From contig JARHVA010001190.1 in assembly GCA_037957365.1 (NCBI GenBank), positions 623,001 through 687,000 on the forward strand: a DNA stretch of 64,000 nt, given 5' to 3'. The notes beneath the pieces are model-generated. The model searched no databases. It had not been told where the DNA came from and saw only the letters and a program-made list of their open reading frames with translations. A program made the position numbers and the translations under genes. Positions 37,440 through 49,570 of this stretch are shown piece after piece; position 1 is the first letter of the stretch; each line of letters starts with the position of its first letter. This stretch comes from Torreya grandis (taxonomy: Eukaryota > Streptophyta > Pinopsida > Cupressales > Taxaceae).

Positions 37440-39215
37440 TAAAAGGCAAAGATCGTTAGTGGACCGTGTTCATGGAAAGAAACCAAATCAAATCCTTTAA
37501 AATCTTCAAATCGTATTTTCTATTGAACCAGAGCGAGATGAAGATAGATTCTTGCTCAATATTCTAGAATTATTAGTGAATAGATCTATTTCAAGAATGA
37601 ACAATGTTCTGATAGGGAAATTTCTAGGAATCAGACCAAACATTGATGTCTTTCGTAAGTGAGCAGAGAGAAAATGGCAGGAAAAGGGACACATCAAAAT
37701 CTCTATTATGCCCAAAGGTTAATTTCTTGTCCAATTTTCAAATGAAGATTATTTCGCAAGAATAATGACTGGAGATTCGTGGCATTAAGGAAGAATTGGT
37801 CTTTTCATACGAAAATGGGAACTTGGTTTTGATCATGAAAAAATTGAATTTAATACCCATTTGGGTTTGTTTACCCAGACTCCCACTCGAATACTGGGAT
37901 GAAGAAATTTTGATGGGTATATCAAAGTCTTTTGGTTATTTTATTGTTGTAGATGCAGTCAAAAGGGAAAGAATGAGGCATATCTTCGTTACATTATGTA
38001 TCAATGCTTTTGTGGACAAACATTTACCATGGTCCATTCAAATTTATTAAAAAATTTGGGTTTTGGGTTCGATTATAGAATACAAAGATTCTTCTATGAT
38101 CTACAAAAACTATTATAAACCAAGGCATTTGGACAGACTTTTTCCCATGAGGAAAAATGATCCAAGAGTGTGGAAGAAGGATATGTTCAATAGAGGTTAG
38201 GAGGAGAATAACACTACAAAATTAACAAATAAGAAGAGGATTGAAGAGAAATTAGTTCAATATCAAAAGCCTCAACTGGAAGGAAGTGAAAGTCAAACCA
38301 AGCAACAAGAAGAGTATATGGAAGAATAATTGCATCTGATAGCTACAAATGTTGATAGCAGTGGCCTGAAATCGGGCTTAGAAGAACTAAAGGACAGAGA
38401 AGTGGATTCCACCAATTTTACAAGCACAAGGGATTTATTTGTGGATGTGGTTGTCCTCAACATAATTATAGCCTAGAGTTGTTTTCAAAAATCAACAGGA
38501 GGAAGAAGATAAAGTTAAAGTGGATCTTGATTTGGAAGAAGGAAGGATCATGTCCAAAAAGGATTTAATGATGTCATAAGAGAGAAATATTGAGGAGAAC
38601 TATCAAAGGCTAAATTAGAGAGTGAGAAAGAGGTTTTCAACCTTGAGGATGGAGGGATCAGAGACCAAAAAATATCAGGTTCAGAGCCAATAGTTTAGGA
38701 AAAGCTTGAAATTCAATTTTTGGGAATCTAAGATAGAGCTTGAAACTCTATGTAGGGAATCTAAGGGTTCTTGATTTTTGGGAGGGTTATAATTATCAAG
38801 AATATGTTAGAAGGGGGTTGGAGGGATCAAAGATAGATCTCCTCTAAGAGGAGGGAGATGAACAAGATAAAGGCGGTTGGAATGTGGTGACAAATACAAA
38901 ATCTAAATCCAAGAAAATGGTTTAACCAAATCATAAGGTAATAAGGAGTACAAGGTTGGAGGATATTACAAGATCCAACTCTAGATACTTAGATAGACAT
39001 TTCTACTAAACTTTTGTTTGACAGAATTTCAGGTTCAAATTGTTGTAGATTTGTTATAGACCAATTGTTGTCTATTTTTTGTTGTTTTTTTAGTTAGTTT
39101 TTGTATCTTATTATCTGATTGGGCTTATTTATGTTTATCCTTGGTTATATCCTTGTGTAAGGGAATGTACCCTTTCAAACCCCTCATTTTACCTCTATAA
39201 AAAGAATGAAAGAAT
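37440..39215 (+). pseudogene. LINE ORF1-only remnant with DUF4283
   Basis: A second L1-type ORF1, unlike the one at 23938. Frames before 37795 read VLIGKFLGIRPNIDVF, KGHIKISIMPKG, FLVQFSNEDYFARIMTGDSW and GLFIRKWELGFD. After a frame shift, 37830-38050 reads PIWVCLPRLPLEYWDEEILM and IVVDAVKRERM, the rest of DUF4283. A Lys/Glu-rich tail follows, ending near 38970 in a KGGWNVVTNTKSKSKK-like segment. About 200 bp of T-rich sequence, then ctataaaaagaatgaaagaa and taaaaa, resemble a LINE 3' end. No endonuclease or RT lies between ORF1 and this end. Confidence 0.6.
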
Positions 39216-40837
39216 AAAAATTACTAGTTGGTTTTGTTTCGTATTATCTAGAAGAACACTATAGTATAAATAAGATGGTTGATGCCCATCAAAAATTCAT
39301 TGAGGCATCCTTATATGTCTAGAAACTCATTTTTTACACACTTGGGGAGTAGCACAATGAAATCTTTATCTAGTTTTATGAGCTCATGGTGCATCTTAAA
39401 TCACAATCAACTCCTAATGTGTGTCCTACTCATTTGTCTTTGTGGTAGCACAAACCTTTCAAAGTGCAAGTCAAGCTTGAAATTCAAATGTTCAAAATTA
39501 AAATTAGTTCCATAATATTGTATGGTTAGATTCAAAAATTAGAGGCTTACTTCTTAGTCAATCACTTCACTAACATAAATAGTATCACTTTCATAGTCCT
39601 CAAAATGTCCATTTCAGTGTCCCATTGGTGGCGAAACTTTAGTATATAGTGTAAGAAACAATTGGAGCCCATTGAGACTTGGATATTATTTTTAGTTATA
39701 TAAAGGATAAATATTTCCACCAAAAGCACTATGAGTATGAGTACATCAAGTTTCAAAAATAATGCTAGCCTCGGAAGAAATCAATTGAAGATTGTACCAA
39801 TAAGTTCCATGATTAGACTACACATCTATGTGAGGATTTGAAATTGTATCATAAGGTTTTGAGATACATCAAAGGAATCTCATCTTATATTCACACACAT
39901 GGATCTCTTGACTTTGTACACATTATGGAAAACATATTATGAAATTTCCAAGCTCAAAACTAAGGCATAAATGACAGAGAAGGTTTTCCCCTCATCTAGT
40001 GCAACACATAAGAGTAGTGCACCAAATAAACCATATGCACGAAATAATTACTTGTTGGTTAAGGGATAATAGATTAATAATAATACACGTCACTTTAAGG
40101 CTCTAACATATTATGCACCAAAAAAATATTGAAATAACCAAGGTGAAATGTGGTGCCACCTATATTGCATAAGATCACACAATGATTATGAATGTTGTGG
40201 ACAACAATCCTTGATTTTAAAGTCTACATTAGGTATTTTGAAAGAATAAGACAATAATATAGATTCTACTTGTTTGAGATCCCCTCTATGACTGACTTTT
40301 TGAAGGAAAGTGAACACCTCTTACACACTAAGTGTTGGATCAAGTTTCATCCTATCCATGACATCATCATCAATGTAATACATAAGACCATAATTGTGGA
40401 ACATAAAAATCAATGCTTAGGCCTCACCACTGAAACACATTCTCAATCATACTCTCTAGGATGGATTTAGTAGGAGAAGGATTTCCATGTCCAATGGTAG
40501 TGCACTTTCATGTATGCAATCAAGCCCATGGAGGAAAAATTCACTTGTGACATCATTCCACTCTAGGTATGTGACACATTTAACCATGATGCTACATCTC
40601 AATATAAGTTATGGTAGTGAAATTTATTTTTTGAATATCACTTATTTAAGCTATTGATGCCACTCCTAATTACCAAACTCACTTTGGTCTCTACCAAACA
40701 TTTTATCCATCTTATCTCACACACATTTTTTAAAATTCTTGTGGTCTATCTAGAAGCACCTACATAGCTGGTCAAGTCAACAATGGTAGCATATCATTCC
40801 TTGAAATCATTGAAACAATAAAATATCAATTTTTTTG

Positions 40838-40911
<74 letters not shown>

Positions 40912-41531
40912 AAAACTAAAATACATTCTAACACATTGCATAGTAAAGCATTAGTGATCTTAAAGGATATGATTATTTGATTGACTCACAAAATAATGAC
41001 ATTTCTCTATGGCATATGTATTCTTCACCAATAACTTTAAACTCATAAAAAGTACACATGGACATATTTCAAATTCCTAACTCCTCTTATATGATGCTAC
41101 ACAACTCCAACAATGTCAATATTGTTATACACAACACTGAAATGATGTTTCCAAAATACAAAAAATTAATGATTAGTTATATGAAGTGGTTGGTATGAAC
41201 TCTTGTAATGGTCCAACTAATGCTTCATATTCCTTTTGTTTATATTAGAACTTTTTTTTTTTTTTAAAGAATTTATTCATACAAATATAGATTAGGAAGT
41301 ACATAGACATCACAAATATTATCTCTCAAATCTTATTGTGAACTATTACAGAATACAATCTAGTCATTACCTTTCTAATGTGTTGTCAATTCTTATCTTA
41401 TCTATTTACCTGGTGTCATTACACTATGATATATATATATTCCTCTACCATTTAATAAACACTTATGAAATAACCCAATTATTTTGATAACATTGGTTAT
41501 CTACTAAGTCTTTTCCTAGGCCCTAGATTAG
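39216..41531. other. Intergenic or decayed element DNA
   Basis: No supportable gene. The last few hundred bases before 41531 should be the 5' LTR of the gypsy remnant whose PBS is at 41532, but its start and its partner were not found. A long (AT)n tract lies at 40842-40909. Confidence 0.5.
40842..40909. repeat. (AT)n microsatellite
   Basis: About 33 uninterrupted AT dinucleotides between caaca and tgtaaaac. Confidence 0.9.
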
Positions 41532-41543
41532 TGGTATCAGAGC
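41532..41543 (+). promoter_or_regulatory. Primer-binding site of a gypsy remnant
   Basis: TGGTATCAGAGC, complementary to the 3' end of initiator tRNA-Met, is followed within about 600 bp by a gag-like frame on the same strand. The LTR should end just upstream, near 41530. Confidence 0.65.
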
Positions 41544-42156
41544 ATACCCATTTCATATCATCTCATAACAGTCTCAAAGTTGTACCTAAAAATATGTTTT
41601 ATTTCTACGCATGACCATTCATATTAATTCTAATTATATAGATTTAGGACTCGAGACTCGTGACCCTTCATCATACCTTCCTTCATGTACTCATATAAAA
41701 GACATAATACATTTAGATATGCTAAATTCATAAATGTTCCAAAAAATGATAGAGAATGCTTTGCAAAGGAAAAAAAATAATATAAATCATTCCATGCACA
41801 TTAGCAAGTGGTAATATTTTGTTATGTTCTTATGCATAATCACACTCCTTGAAATCAATCTCATTCACTTCGACATTGTTTTGATCATATACAGTACAAG
41901 TTACAATTCAATACATCACTATGTTTGAAGGAAAAATATGTAAAATTAACCTACGTAAAATTTTAATCTAAAATGTTCATACCACATAGTTAATAATTTA
42001 TTTAAAAATAAAATATTATATTCACTCTTGTAAAAGTTTATTTATCTATAAGGAAATGGTGGGACAACTATTGCATTGCACATGAAGATGATGACTTAGA
42101 AAATTCTATAGATACCTTGACTGGTTTCGTATAAGCACTAAAATTAACATATTAAC

Positions 42157-42660
42157 ATGCAGGAAGATAATATGAATAACATACCAAGTTCTCACGGTTA
42201 CACCAAGGTTATCATCAATCTGTTCAAGAATAGATGTGTATTTCATACTTTGGTTTCAAAACTAAATGTTCAAGAATACAAAAAAAAAATCATTTTTATG
42301 TATAATTTAGGTTTGAGACCATATACGCAACATGTTATGAATTTACTCCATATATGTCCTCCATTTTATAAGGATACAACTTTTCTTGAAAGTTTGAATA
42401 AAAATCTTAGCACAAGTTTAAGAAAGAAGATTTTGATTCTCACAACAAATTGCAGTCTAAGAATTTCGAGTCTAGAAATAAGAAGAATCCTTAACAAGTA
42501 AATGACACTTTGATCCATCCTCATAAAAATAATAAACCTTAAAACTATAAAATCAAGTAATCCAATACTTTTAAATGGTGTTCAATTCATAAATCTAATA
42601 TTCATTCCAATTAAGAGTGCTGTGCAAGGAAAAATCCAATTGCACAAATTGAAGTGATGG
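42157..42660 (+). pseudogene. Gypsy gag fragment with CCHC remnant
   Basis: The open frame at 42157-42501 resembles the end of a Ty3/gypsy gag capsid: ...FMYNLGLRPYTQHVMNLLHI... corresponds to the 'F-GLr..i...l......f' pattern. In another frame at 42573-42630, KWCSIHKSNIHSN, a TAA, then ECCARKNP resembles the W-C-x2-H-x4-H-x4-C knuckle of this clade. At least one frame shift and one stop separate the pieces. The PBS at 41532 and the protease at 44140 lie on either side in the same orientation. Confidence 0.5.
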
Positions 42661-44139
42661 CTACTAAAACTACAACATTAGAAAAAGGTAAGAAGATTAT
42701 GAAATTTGAAATTAATGCTATGATAGGTAATAAAAAAAATTATTATTTCATTAACACATATTTATGCCAGAATAAATAGTTTTCTATTATCAAGTGTGGA
42801 TCAATAGTTGTTTAATCCTAAAATATTGATCTAAGGTGATCTTATCATTAACCCTAGATTTGGATTAAAGGGGTATATAGAAATGAAATGGCACAAGGGT
42901 GATAGTTAGATCTATAGTAGCCAATTAGATGATAAACTTATATCTAAGCATACACTAAATTTATTATGCTAAGATAGTCTAAATATGGAAAGTATAACTA
43001 TGCTAGATATAGAAATGATAAAGAAGTGATGTATTTAGCTTGTTCTAATGTTAATATAGATCTATAATAGGTAGAAATCATGTGGGAAATATATTTTAGA
43101 ACAATATTTAAATTCTAGTTGTAACACTTATGGCACTCTAGATAATTTTGTCAACCTAGGATGGTTGCATCAATGCTACTATCTGGGTTTGACACAAGTT
43201 TCATGTATGAAAAAACTTACTAAAATAGGATGTGACCACCAGGATACTTTTGGGTTTTGATTCACCTTCACTCTGGTGTATTTAAATCTGGTTCATGGAC
43301 AATCGCTCCTTATGGAATGGCAAAACCCTATTTCTCCATCTTCATAGTGACCTTGGGGTAAAATGGGTCAGTGGGCACATGGTGTCAAGATGACCCCAAA
43401 CACCCCACTATCAGAGGGTGCTTCCTACATATTCAATACTCTAGAAGAGGGCCTCAGAATCATGTAGTTTTACCCTATGTGTTGGCTTGTGTGTGAATCA
43501 TAAAATAAGTGCAAAGTAAGTACAACAATGACCTATTTTTTAACTTGACAAATTAGGTTCTTGGGCTACTCCTTTAGTACTTTAGACCTATTTATGTGCA
43601 ATCCATATGACTAGTATGAAAATAGGAATAAATAGGGAAGCATTGTTTAATTGAATGTTATTTGAATGCTCTTTTGTCTAAATGATAGGTGAGGTATGAA
43701 TGAGGTTTGATTTTGTATTTATATCAATCCCTTTAGATTAATAACTCACATTAAATCACTTAGTCCAACCATTAGGATAAATTTCATTTGAAAATTGGAT
43801 GACTTTAGGGCACATGACACTTACATCGGGACATGATAGTAGCATTAATATTACTATCTATCCTGGATGTTAGTGTTTAGGGAGCAAGAAATTAGGTACA
43901 AGTTTAGAAATTTTAGAGATGGAAGATAAGTACATTTTAAGCATTTTGGGAAAGATAGAAGACCTAGGTCATCAACATAAGACTAGTCAAACTAATAGAT
44001 ATAGGCCAAGGGGCATAAAGATACATTAGATGCATGACTTGTGAAAGCAGAAAAGGTAATGAATTGAGAGGAACAACCAAGTTATAAGTTTTCCAAGTGA
44101 ACAAGCTGAGGTGCTATATAATCATAAAATATCTTCTTC

Positions 44140-44400
44140 AATAGTCAACCAATTCACTTCATCATTGATAATGGAGGTCAGAAGAACCTGATTTCTTTTG
44201 AATCATTTCATAAATTAAAATATTCATTGAAGCCTCACACACAACCATTTTCCATTTGGTGGTTCATTACATGTTATGACAAACACATCACTTAATAATG
44301 TCATCTAGGATACAAAATGAAACATTTTCAAGCTGCATCCCTTTAAGGTGTCATACCATTAGAGGCATGTGATGTTTTAATTGGTCAACCATATTAATTT
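44140..44400 (+). pseudogene. Gypsy retropepsin-like fragment
   Basis: Frame near 44150 reads SIIDNGGQKNLISFESFHKL, then SLKPHTQPFPFGG. This matches the D-x-G-S-x-NlvS...KL...pHp.PY.iGW pattern of plant gypsy proteases, and LVNHIN near 44380 may be the LLGRPW-like end. Stops and changed active-site spacing show decay. The interval 42660-44140 has no recognisable domain and may contain an unidentified insertion. Confidence 0.5.
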
Positions 44401-46479
44401 GAATCTTAGATCTAATATGTTTTCATGATATCTAATTGGTTCCATTTTATCATATATGTAATAAATTATTAAAATACAACTCTCAAGGATAATTTATGTA
44501 AACTTATCAATTAGAAAAGTGCATGATGTAGACACATAAATTAGAATTTAAGCTAAAATAATGCACTTGTAAGCACCCTTTTTTCACACTTAGCTCATGC
44601 CTTATTCCACTACCTTTCAACCACTTTCCTTAACTTTCCAAATGAATGAACCAATCCCATTATCAAACCAATGGTCCTAGAATGTCCATATTCCATGTGC
44701 AAAATAAATCAGGCTCATCCATAGACTATTTCATAATCACAAACTAGTTGTTTGTTCACATAGGACAACAACACCATATTTGGACAACAATGCTCCTTAG
44801 GAGTGTCCAATTTCACTGCTCATGTCCTCCCACTAAATAATGACTAATTTCTCAAATTCAAAATCATTTAGTGGGTCCTCATACAAGTTTCACAAGCCTC
44901 ATCCAAATAAATTCTCTATTGATCACTATAAATACATATTTCAAGCCATTTTTCACACAAGGGATTCCATATTGAAAATCACCAAAAAATCTAATTTCAC
45001 ATTGAAATAAAATTCCTTATTTCTCCAAATTATGAATACATACTATATATGTCGATTTTATCCACACCACATAATCCTACGAGATAACCTCTAACATTTT
45101 AAGGTCAATGAAAAACTTCACTCCAAGGCACGAGTTACAAAGTATTCAATTTTAAAAATAACCATGTGTTGGAATAGTGTTTAGCAATGGTTATTTACCT
45201 CAGATGGTTCATATGAGGTGAAATATAAAAGAAACCAAAAATCTACTTGAGGTGTATGGATGGATTCTAACCTAAAGTGGACTAGATCAAATAAGTATAA
45301 AAGTAAGGAAAGGTAGGATAGAAAATAAGGTTTGTGACTCAAATATAGATGAAACCCTTCCAAATTGGTATTTTTTTAATGGGTTGCACAATTGATTATG
45401 AATTAATGCCTACAATAAGTTGCTATCAACACACATAAAACACAAACATAGTTAGTAGTCAAAGGAAATAGATCTAGTTAAGTTAATGTTTCCTAGTATT
45501 AGATCACTATCGCACATCCTCTATCAATGAGAGATTATGATTAACAAACAAAGAACATTAAAACTAGCTAACAACATAATATGAATAACTATATTTAAAA
45601 ACACTTCTACACAACCCAAATAACTGAAATACTAGTATGATGGAACTTCCGCAATGAGACACAAGATTTGAAAGAGAGACACACATCATGACAAATGGGT
45701 AGAACAATCCTCAAAATTTCTTATTCACCTCTATTGTAAGATTATCCTCATTTTGTAATTAGGAGGGTACAAGTATAAATAACCTTGGGATGGAGATGCC
45801 TCATCCTCCAAGCAAATTCTAAATTTAAAATTTCTAAATTAAGACCACATTAAAAATTAATGCATACCATGCATGTTTACAATATGTTCATATAAATTAT
45901 ACTTCTTCATAAATAATAACTCTTAGATACAAAAATTAACCAGCTAAAAATAACTCAAATCACCATTCAGACATGTAACTAGGCAAAAAGTTATCTACAC
46001 TGCTGATATGGCACTACTTAAAGATGAAGCTTGCATGCTCAAGCCCTAGGTCATTATCATTGTAGTTAAAATTAGAGTTAAGGTCATCATTTTAATTATT
46101 CCCAATGGAATTATAACTGTAGTAAATAAGGGCATGGGTGGCACTGTGATTGCAAGTGTTGTAAACATGGGACCCTTTGATGTTCACACCATTGTAGACT
46201 CAAAAAATTGAGACTAAGTAGTTGGTGGCTAGGAAGGTATAGATGGTGTACCCACTGGGATAGTGGAACTAATGTCCACATAGTAGACTGCTAATAAAAC
46301 TGGGTTTTGATCTAAGAAATTTGTCTTGGGATTATGTTTTGGCTGATTGTAGATGTATATGGTCTGCACAATGATTAAAAAAGTGTGTCTAAGGCTCTAA
46401 GATAGATCTAGGGCTAAGCTAGGAATAAGCTAACTCAAGTAACACTCTTAGAATCTAAATACCAATTTTATGTGATTAT
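44401..46479. other. Intergenic or decayed element DNA
   Basis: No supported gene. 44570-45000 has LTR-like texture (T/C-rich, the phrase ggacaacaacaccatatttgg that echoes the Gypsy-1 LTR) and a TATA-like ctataaatac at 44927-44936. It may be the 3' LTR of the gypsy remnant, but no partner was found. 45360-46480 shows no recognisable domain. Confidence 0.4.
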
Positions 46480-46792
46480 AAACAAATTCTTCTTATCAAA
46501 TTTATGTCTTTTGATCCACTTTCCATCACAATTGAAACATAACCCATTTGTACATTTCTCTTTAATTTATTGAGGGGTTAATATTATAAGCTGAGGAAAT
46601 GGTTGTACTAGGGAATTGTGTTCTCTACCAGTAGTGAAAACCCTTTGTTTAATAATATCTCTTTCCTCTATTTTGTGTGTTAATGTTATGGATTCAAATA
46701 TTGAGCTTAGATTAAACATGTGAATATCAAGTTGGATGTTATCCTTGAGCTCACCCAAGAATAGGTCATTCATGTTGTCCTCATTGATGCCA

Positions 46793-47737
46793 TGTTAGGG
46801 TGTGGAGCTAAAAGCTTCACCTAAGGCAAACAGGGAGGTTTTTAGAGCATGACAGTCGTCGGCATCGGCAGGCCACAACCGACGTCAGTCAAGGGATAGT
46901 GCAAGGGAAACTGGCATCGGTAGGAGATCGACCGGCATCGGTCACCTCCAGTCAGGCAAGGACCGACGTCGGTCACCTGTGGCAGTCAGAACTGCTGTTG
47001 ATGAACAGTTAGTTAAGTGAACGCAAAGTTTGCATGTTAAAGACTAGTTCAAGTCTTTGAGCCGCTTATCTAATTAGTGTATGCATGAGATCTATATAAT
47101 AGACTCATGGGTTGTATTGTTAAGTTTAGAACTTGTAGAACCCAAGTGTGGAACTTGGAGAGTTCTTCCCATGGTGGAATCAAGTAGGATTCCCCATTTA
47201 TGTAAGATCAGGTTTGATATGTAGGGTGTTGCAGGATCATGGTGGAGATCTACATGTGATAAGTAAGATTAGGTTGGTCTGCAGGAATGTGTGTATGCGA
47301 GGGTCAGAATAGGATCAACGGGGGGAGCAAGATCAAGGTGATGGCAATACATCAGGTGCAGGATCATGGTGAGATCTACTTGGAGTACCAGTTCATACTC
47401 GGTTGTACTGGACGTACAATGAGGTGAACAACAGCTTGTGTTAGTTGTTAGTTGTGACCTATGAGAGAAGATTACTCAGGTGGGAAGATTACTTGGAGCC
47501 CTTGAGGAGGAAGCCTCACAGAGGTGGAAGAAGAGTGTGATCTCTTTATTGCAATTTCCTTTGTAATGAGTTGAATACAATTGTGTGTTACCTCTCATAT
47601 TCTATGTGTTTTCTCATTGATAGTTATTTGTTCTTATGGTTATTTCCACATGTTTAAGTTGCTTATACAATGGTAATCATGTGTACTTTTAATTTTGACA
47701 AGTTGTGTTAGAGCTTTGGGGAACTTAGGTCTTGTCA
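46793..47737 (+). repeat. Left LTR of the inverted pair
   Basis: Starts TGTTAGGG, ends ...CTTGTCA before AA and the PBS at 47740-47751. It carries palindromic sites ACCGACGTCAGT (46878), CTGGCATCGGT (46911), ACCGGCATCGGT (46931) and ACCGACGTCGGT (46962) in its U3, and a TATA-like ctatataatag at about 47093. Confidence 0.75.
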
Positions 47738-47739
47738 AA

Positions 47740-47751
47740 TGGTATCAGAGC
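47740..47751 (+). promoter_or_regulatory. Primer-binding site next to the left LTR
   Basis: TGGTATCAGAGC, complementary to initiator tRNA-Met, two bases after the CA end of the left LTR. Confidence 0.7.
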
Positions 47752-47759
47752 GAGGTTGG

Positions 47760-48638
47760 ACATATGATTACTTCTTGTATTAGCAACTAAACACGTAATT
47801 TAACCAGAATCAATAAGTAACTAGAAATATGAAACAACACAGGAATATGAGAGACAATACACAATTGTATTAATAATCACTCAAAAGAAAATACAATAAA
47901 GAAGATGCCACTTCTTCCACCTCAAAGGCTCGCCACACCTCAAGACCTTCTTCCCTCTCTCTCTCGGTCCCAACAATCAACTCCAATACAGAATTGATGT
48001 TCACCTCCACCAGTCAGTAACACGCTGCCAGTGCACCAAGTACACAATTGTACTCCAAGTAGATCTCCTGCTCTCTGCTGCTACCTGCAAATCACTAGAC
48101 CTTACTCACCATTGTAGATCTCCAAAAGAAGCCATGCACACCTGCTGACCAAGATCATACAAACATGAAGAACCCTTTTGATTCTCCAAACCAGTACCCA
48201 CACTTGGTACTATGGCACTAAGAGGAACACACCATTGCTCTCTTCTCTCAGAAGGAGCTTATTTAGCTCTCTTACTCCCTAGCACACATTTACAATACAG
48301 CCCATGAGTCTATATATAGATCTCATGCTTACAATAATTAGACTATCTTAATTACAATAATTAGACACGCAACTCAAGACTATGACTAGCCTTTAACATG
48401 CAAACTAATAGTCCAAAAATAGACTCTCCAAAATCAACATGCAAACTGCATGTTCACGCACAAGCTGCCGACATCGGCTCCTCCCTGACTGATGTCGACC
48501 GACTGGTAACCGACATCGGTTGCTTCTTCACTACTGTCTGACCGATGTCGGTTGCCTTGCAACTCTCTGCAACCTTCACAACCTCCGTAACTCCTCTTGT
48601 TCGCATCCTAGTGAAGCTTTTAGCTCCACAACCTAACA
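47760..48638 (-). repeat. Right LTR of the inverted pair, U5-truncated
   Basis: Minus-strand LTR. It matches the left LTR up to the phrase gtaatcat-tgt and then lacks about 80 bp of U5, passing directly into the PBS region. Palindromic sites lie at 48467 (GCCGACATCGGC), 48488, 48509 (ACCGACATCGGT) and 48541 (ACCGATGTCGGT). A TATA-like tatatata is read upstream of cagtacaat-type sequence near 48310. Confidence 0.7.
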
Positions 48639-49558
48639 TGCCATTCATGTATAAGGAGAGATTATAGAATTGCTCAATATAATCCTTAACATGCCTTATT
48701 TTTCACAAAATTTCTAACTGATTGAAGTATTTTTAGAGACATTGTTGCAATAGTGCATTTGTAGCCCAACAATAAATATGAACCAACTAACATGAAGGCC
48801 CTTATTTTTATTCAAAGTGCACAACCTCTGATACCAAAAGAACCACTTAGGTTCTAGACACAAATATGCCATGACCACATTTCATGCACATGGGGTTTGA
48901 TGTAGATCAACGATTTTTTTCATTTGATTGATCTAAGTGAGTGGATCCTTACCATTAAATTTGTGTACTTCCATTTTTGGAATCGTGTGATTTGAAATGC
49001 TATTGGAGCTGTGATTGTTATAGTTGGGAGAAAATAAGTGGATTGGTGGAGGATTATTTGTTTAAAGATGAGTTGAAAGAGTACTCAATTGCCCATTTAT
49101 TGTTGCCAACTAATTTTTCACATCATCGATGTCCCCTTTTATCACATCAAGATCATCTTTCTTCACCATGCTTTTCATATTTAAATGAAGTTGGTGAACC
49201 TTATCAAAATCCAAAGGATGCAAAGTTTTGGACTCCATATTTTCCATGTGAGGCATTTTTAGAGTTTCTTTCCCTTTCCCACGGTCGTGAGTGTTAGTAA
49301 CATCCATACACAGACCTAGGATAGAGGATTTTAGGCCAAGAAAAAGTGTACTAATATATTATACCATTATGATCATCTCATCGAGATAAATCTAATGACT
49401 ACTAAATTTAAAAAAAAAGCTTTGAATAATACTACAATTTTGAAAAAATTAAATTCTTCCTAGATTACAAGTTATATTTTTCCAATCCTTCAGCTCTCAG
49501 GATAACAATAACACCTAAGTCAAAAAAAATAAATCCATGGAAACCTTTCCAAATCGAC

Positions 49559-49570
49559 ACTCTGATACCA
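49559..49570 (-). promoter_or_regulatory. Primer-binding site of Gypsy-2
   Basis: Minus-strand TGGTATCAGAGT lies about 250 bp upstream of the gag start at 49307 in the same orientation. The 5' LTR of Gypsy-2 should start just above 49571; its outer end was not found. Confidence 0.6.

Larger units (their letters stand above)
46793..48638. mobile_element. Two LTRs in inverted (tail-to-tail) orientation with one TSD
   Basis: The insertion opens with TGTTAGGGTGTGGAGCTAAA and closes with the complement of TGTTAGGTTGTGGAGCTAAA, so both outer ends are U3 ends of copia-type LTRs. The 5-bp TGCCA flanks it on both sides (46788-46792 and 48639-48643). Removing it and one TSD joins the gag reading MNG to INEDN in frame. 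Between the LTRs there are only about 20 bp, including a TGGTATCAGAGC primer-binding site. No coding sequence remains. The two LTRs are clearly related but diverged (perhaps 70-75% alike). Confidence 0.8.
46480..49307 (-). pseudogene. Minus-strand gypsy gag (Gypsy-2), split by an LTR pair
   Basis: From high to low coordinates: an N-terminal Met/Lys-rich segment (MDVTNTHDRGKGKETLKM, 49307), LHPLDFDKVHQLH, then FNGKDPLT-INQMKKIVDLHQ (about 48960-48900), FFWYQRL (about 48840) and HVKDYIEQFYNLSLYMNG up to 48644. The frame resumes at 46787 as INEDNMNDLFLGELKDNIQ and ends in the zinc knuckle GLCFNCDGKW-x3-H (about 46550-46490). These are standard plant Ty3/gypsy gag landmarks. The reading is broken by several stops and by the 1.85-kb insertion 46793-48638, whose removal restores continuity. 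No protease or RT was recognised below 46480. Confidence 0.75.

Noticed and set aside
40270..40470. Open frame MFEIPSMTDFLKESEHLLH...
   Set aside because: No family resemblance that I can name, and neighbouring frames are closed. It may be a decayed element fragment, but nothing supports calling it a gene.
48825..48836. Minus-strand TGGTATCAGAGG as a primer-binding site
   Set aside because: It lies inside the gypsy gag reading and encodes W-Y-Q-R of the conserved segment after the capsid core; the real PBS is at 49559-49570, upstream of gag.
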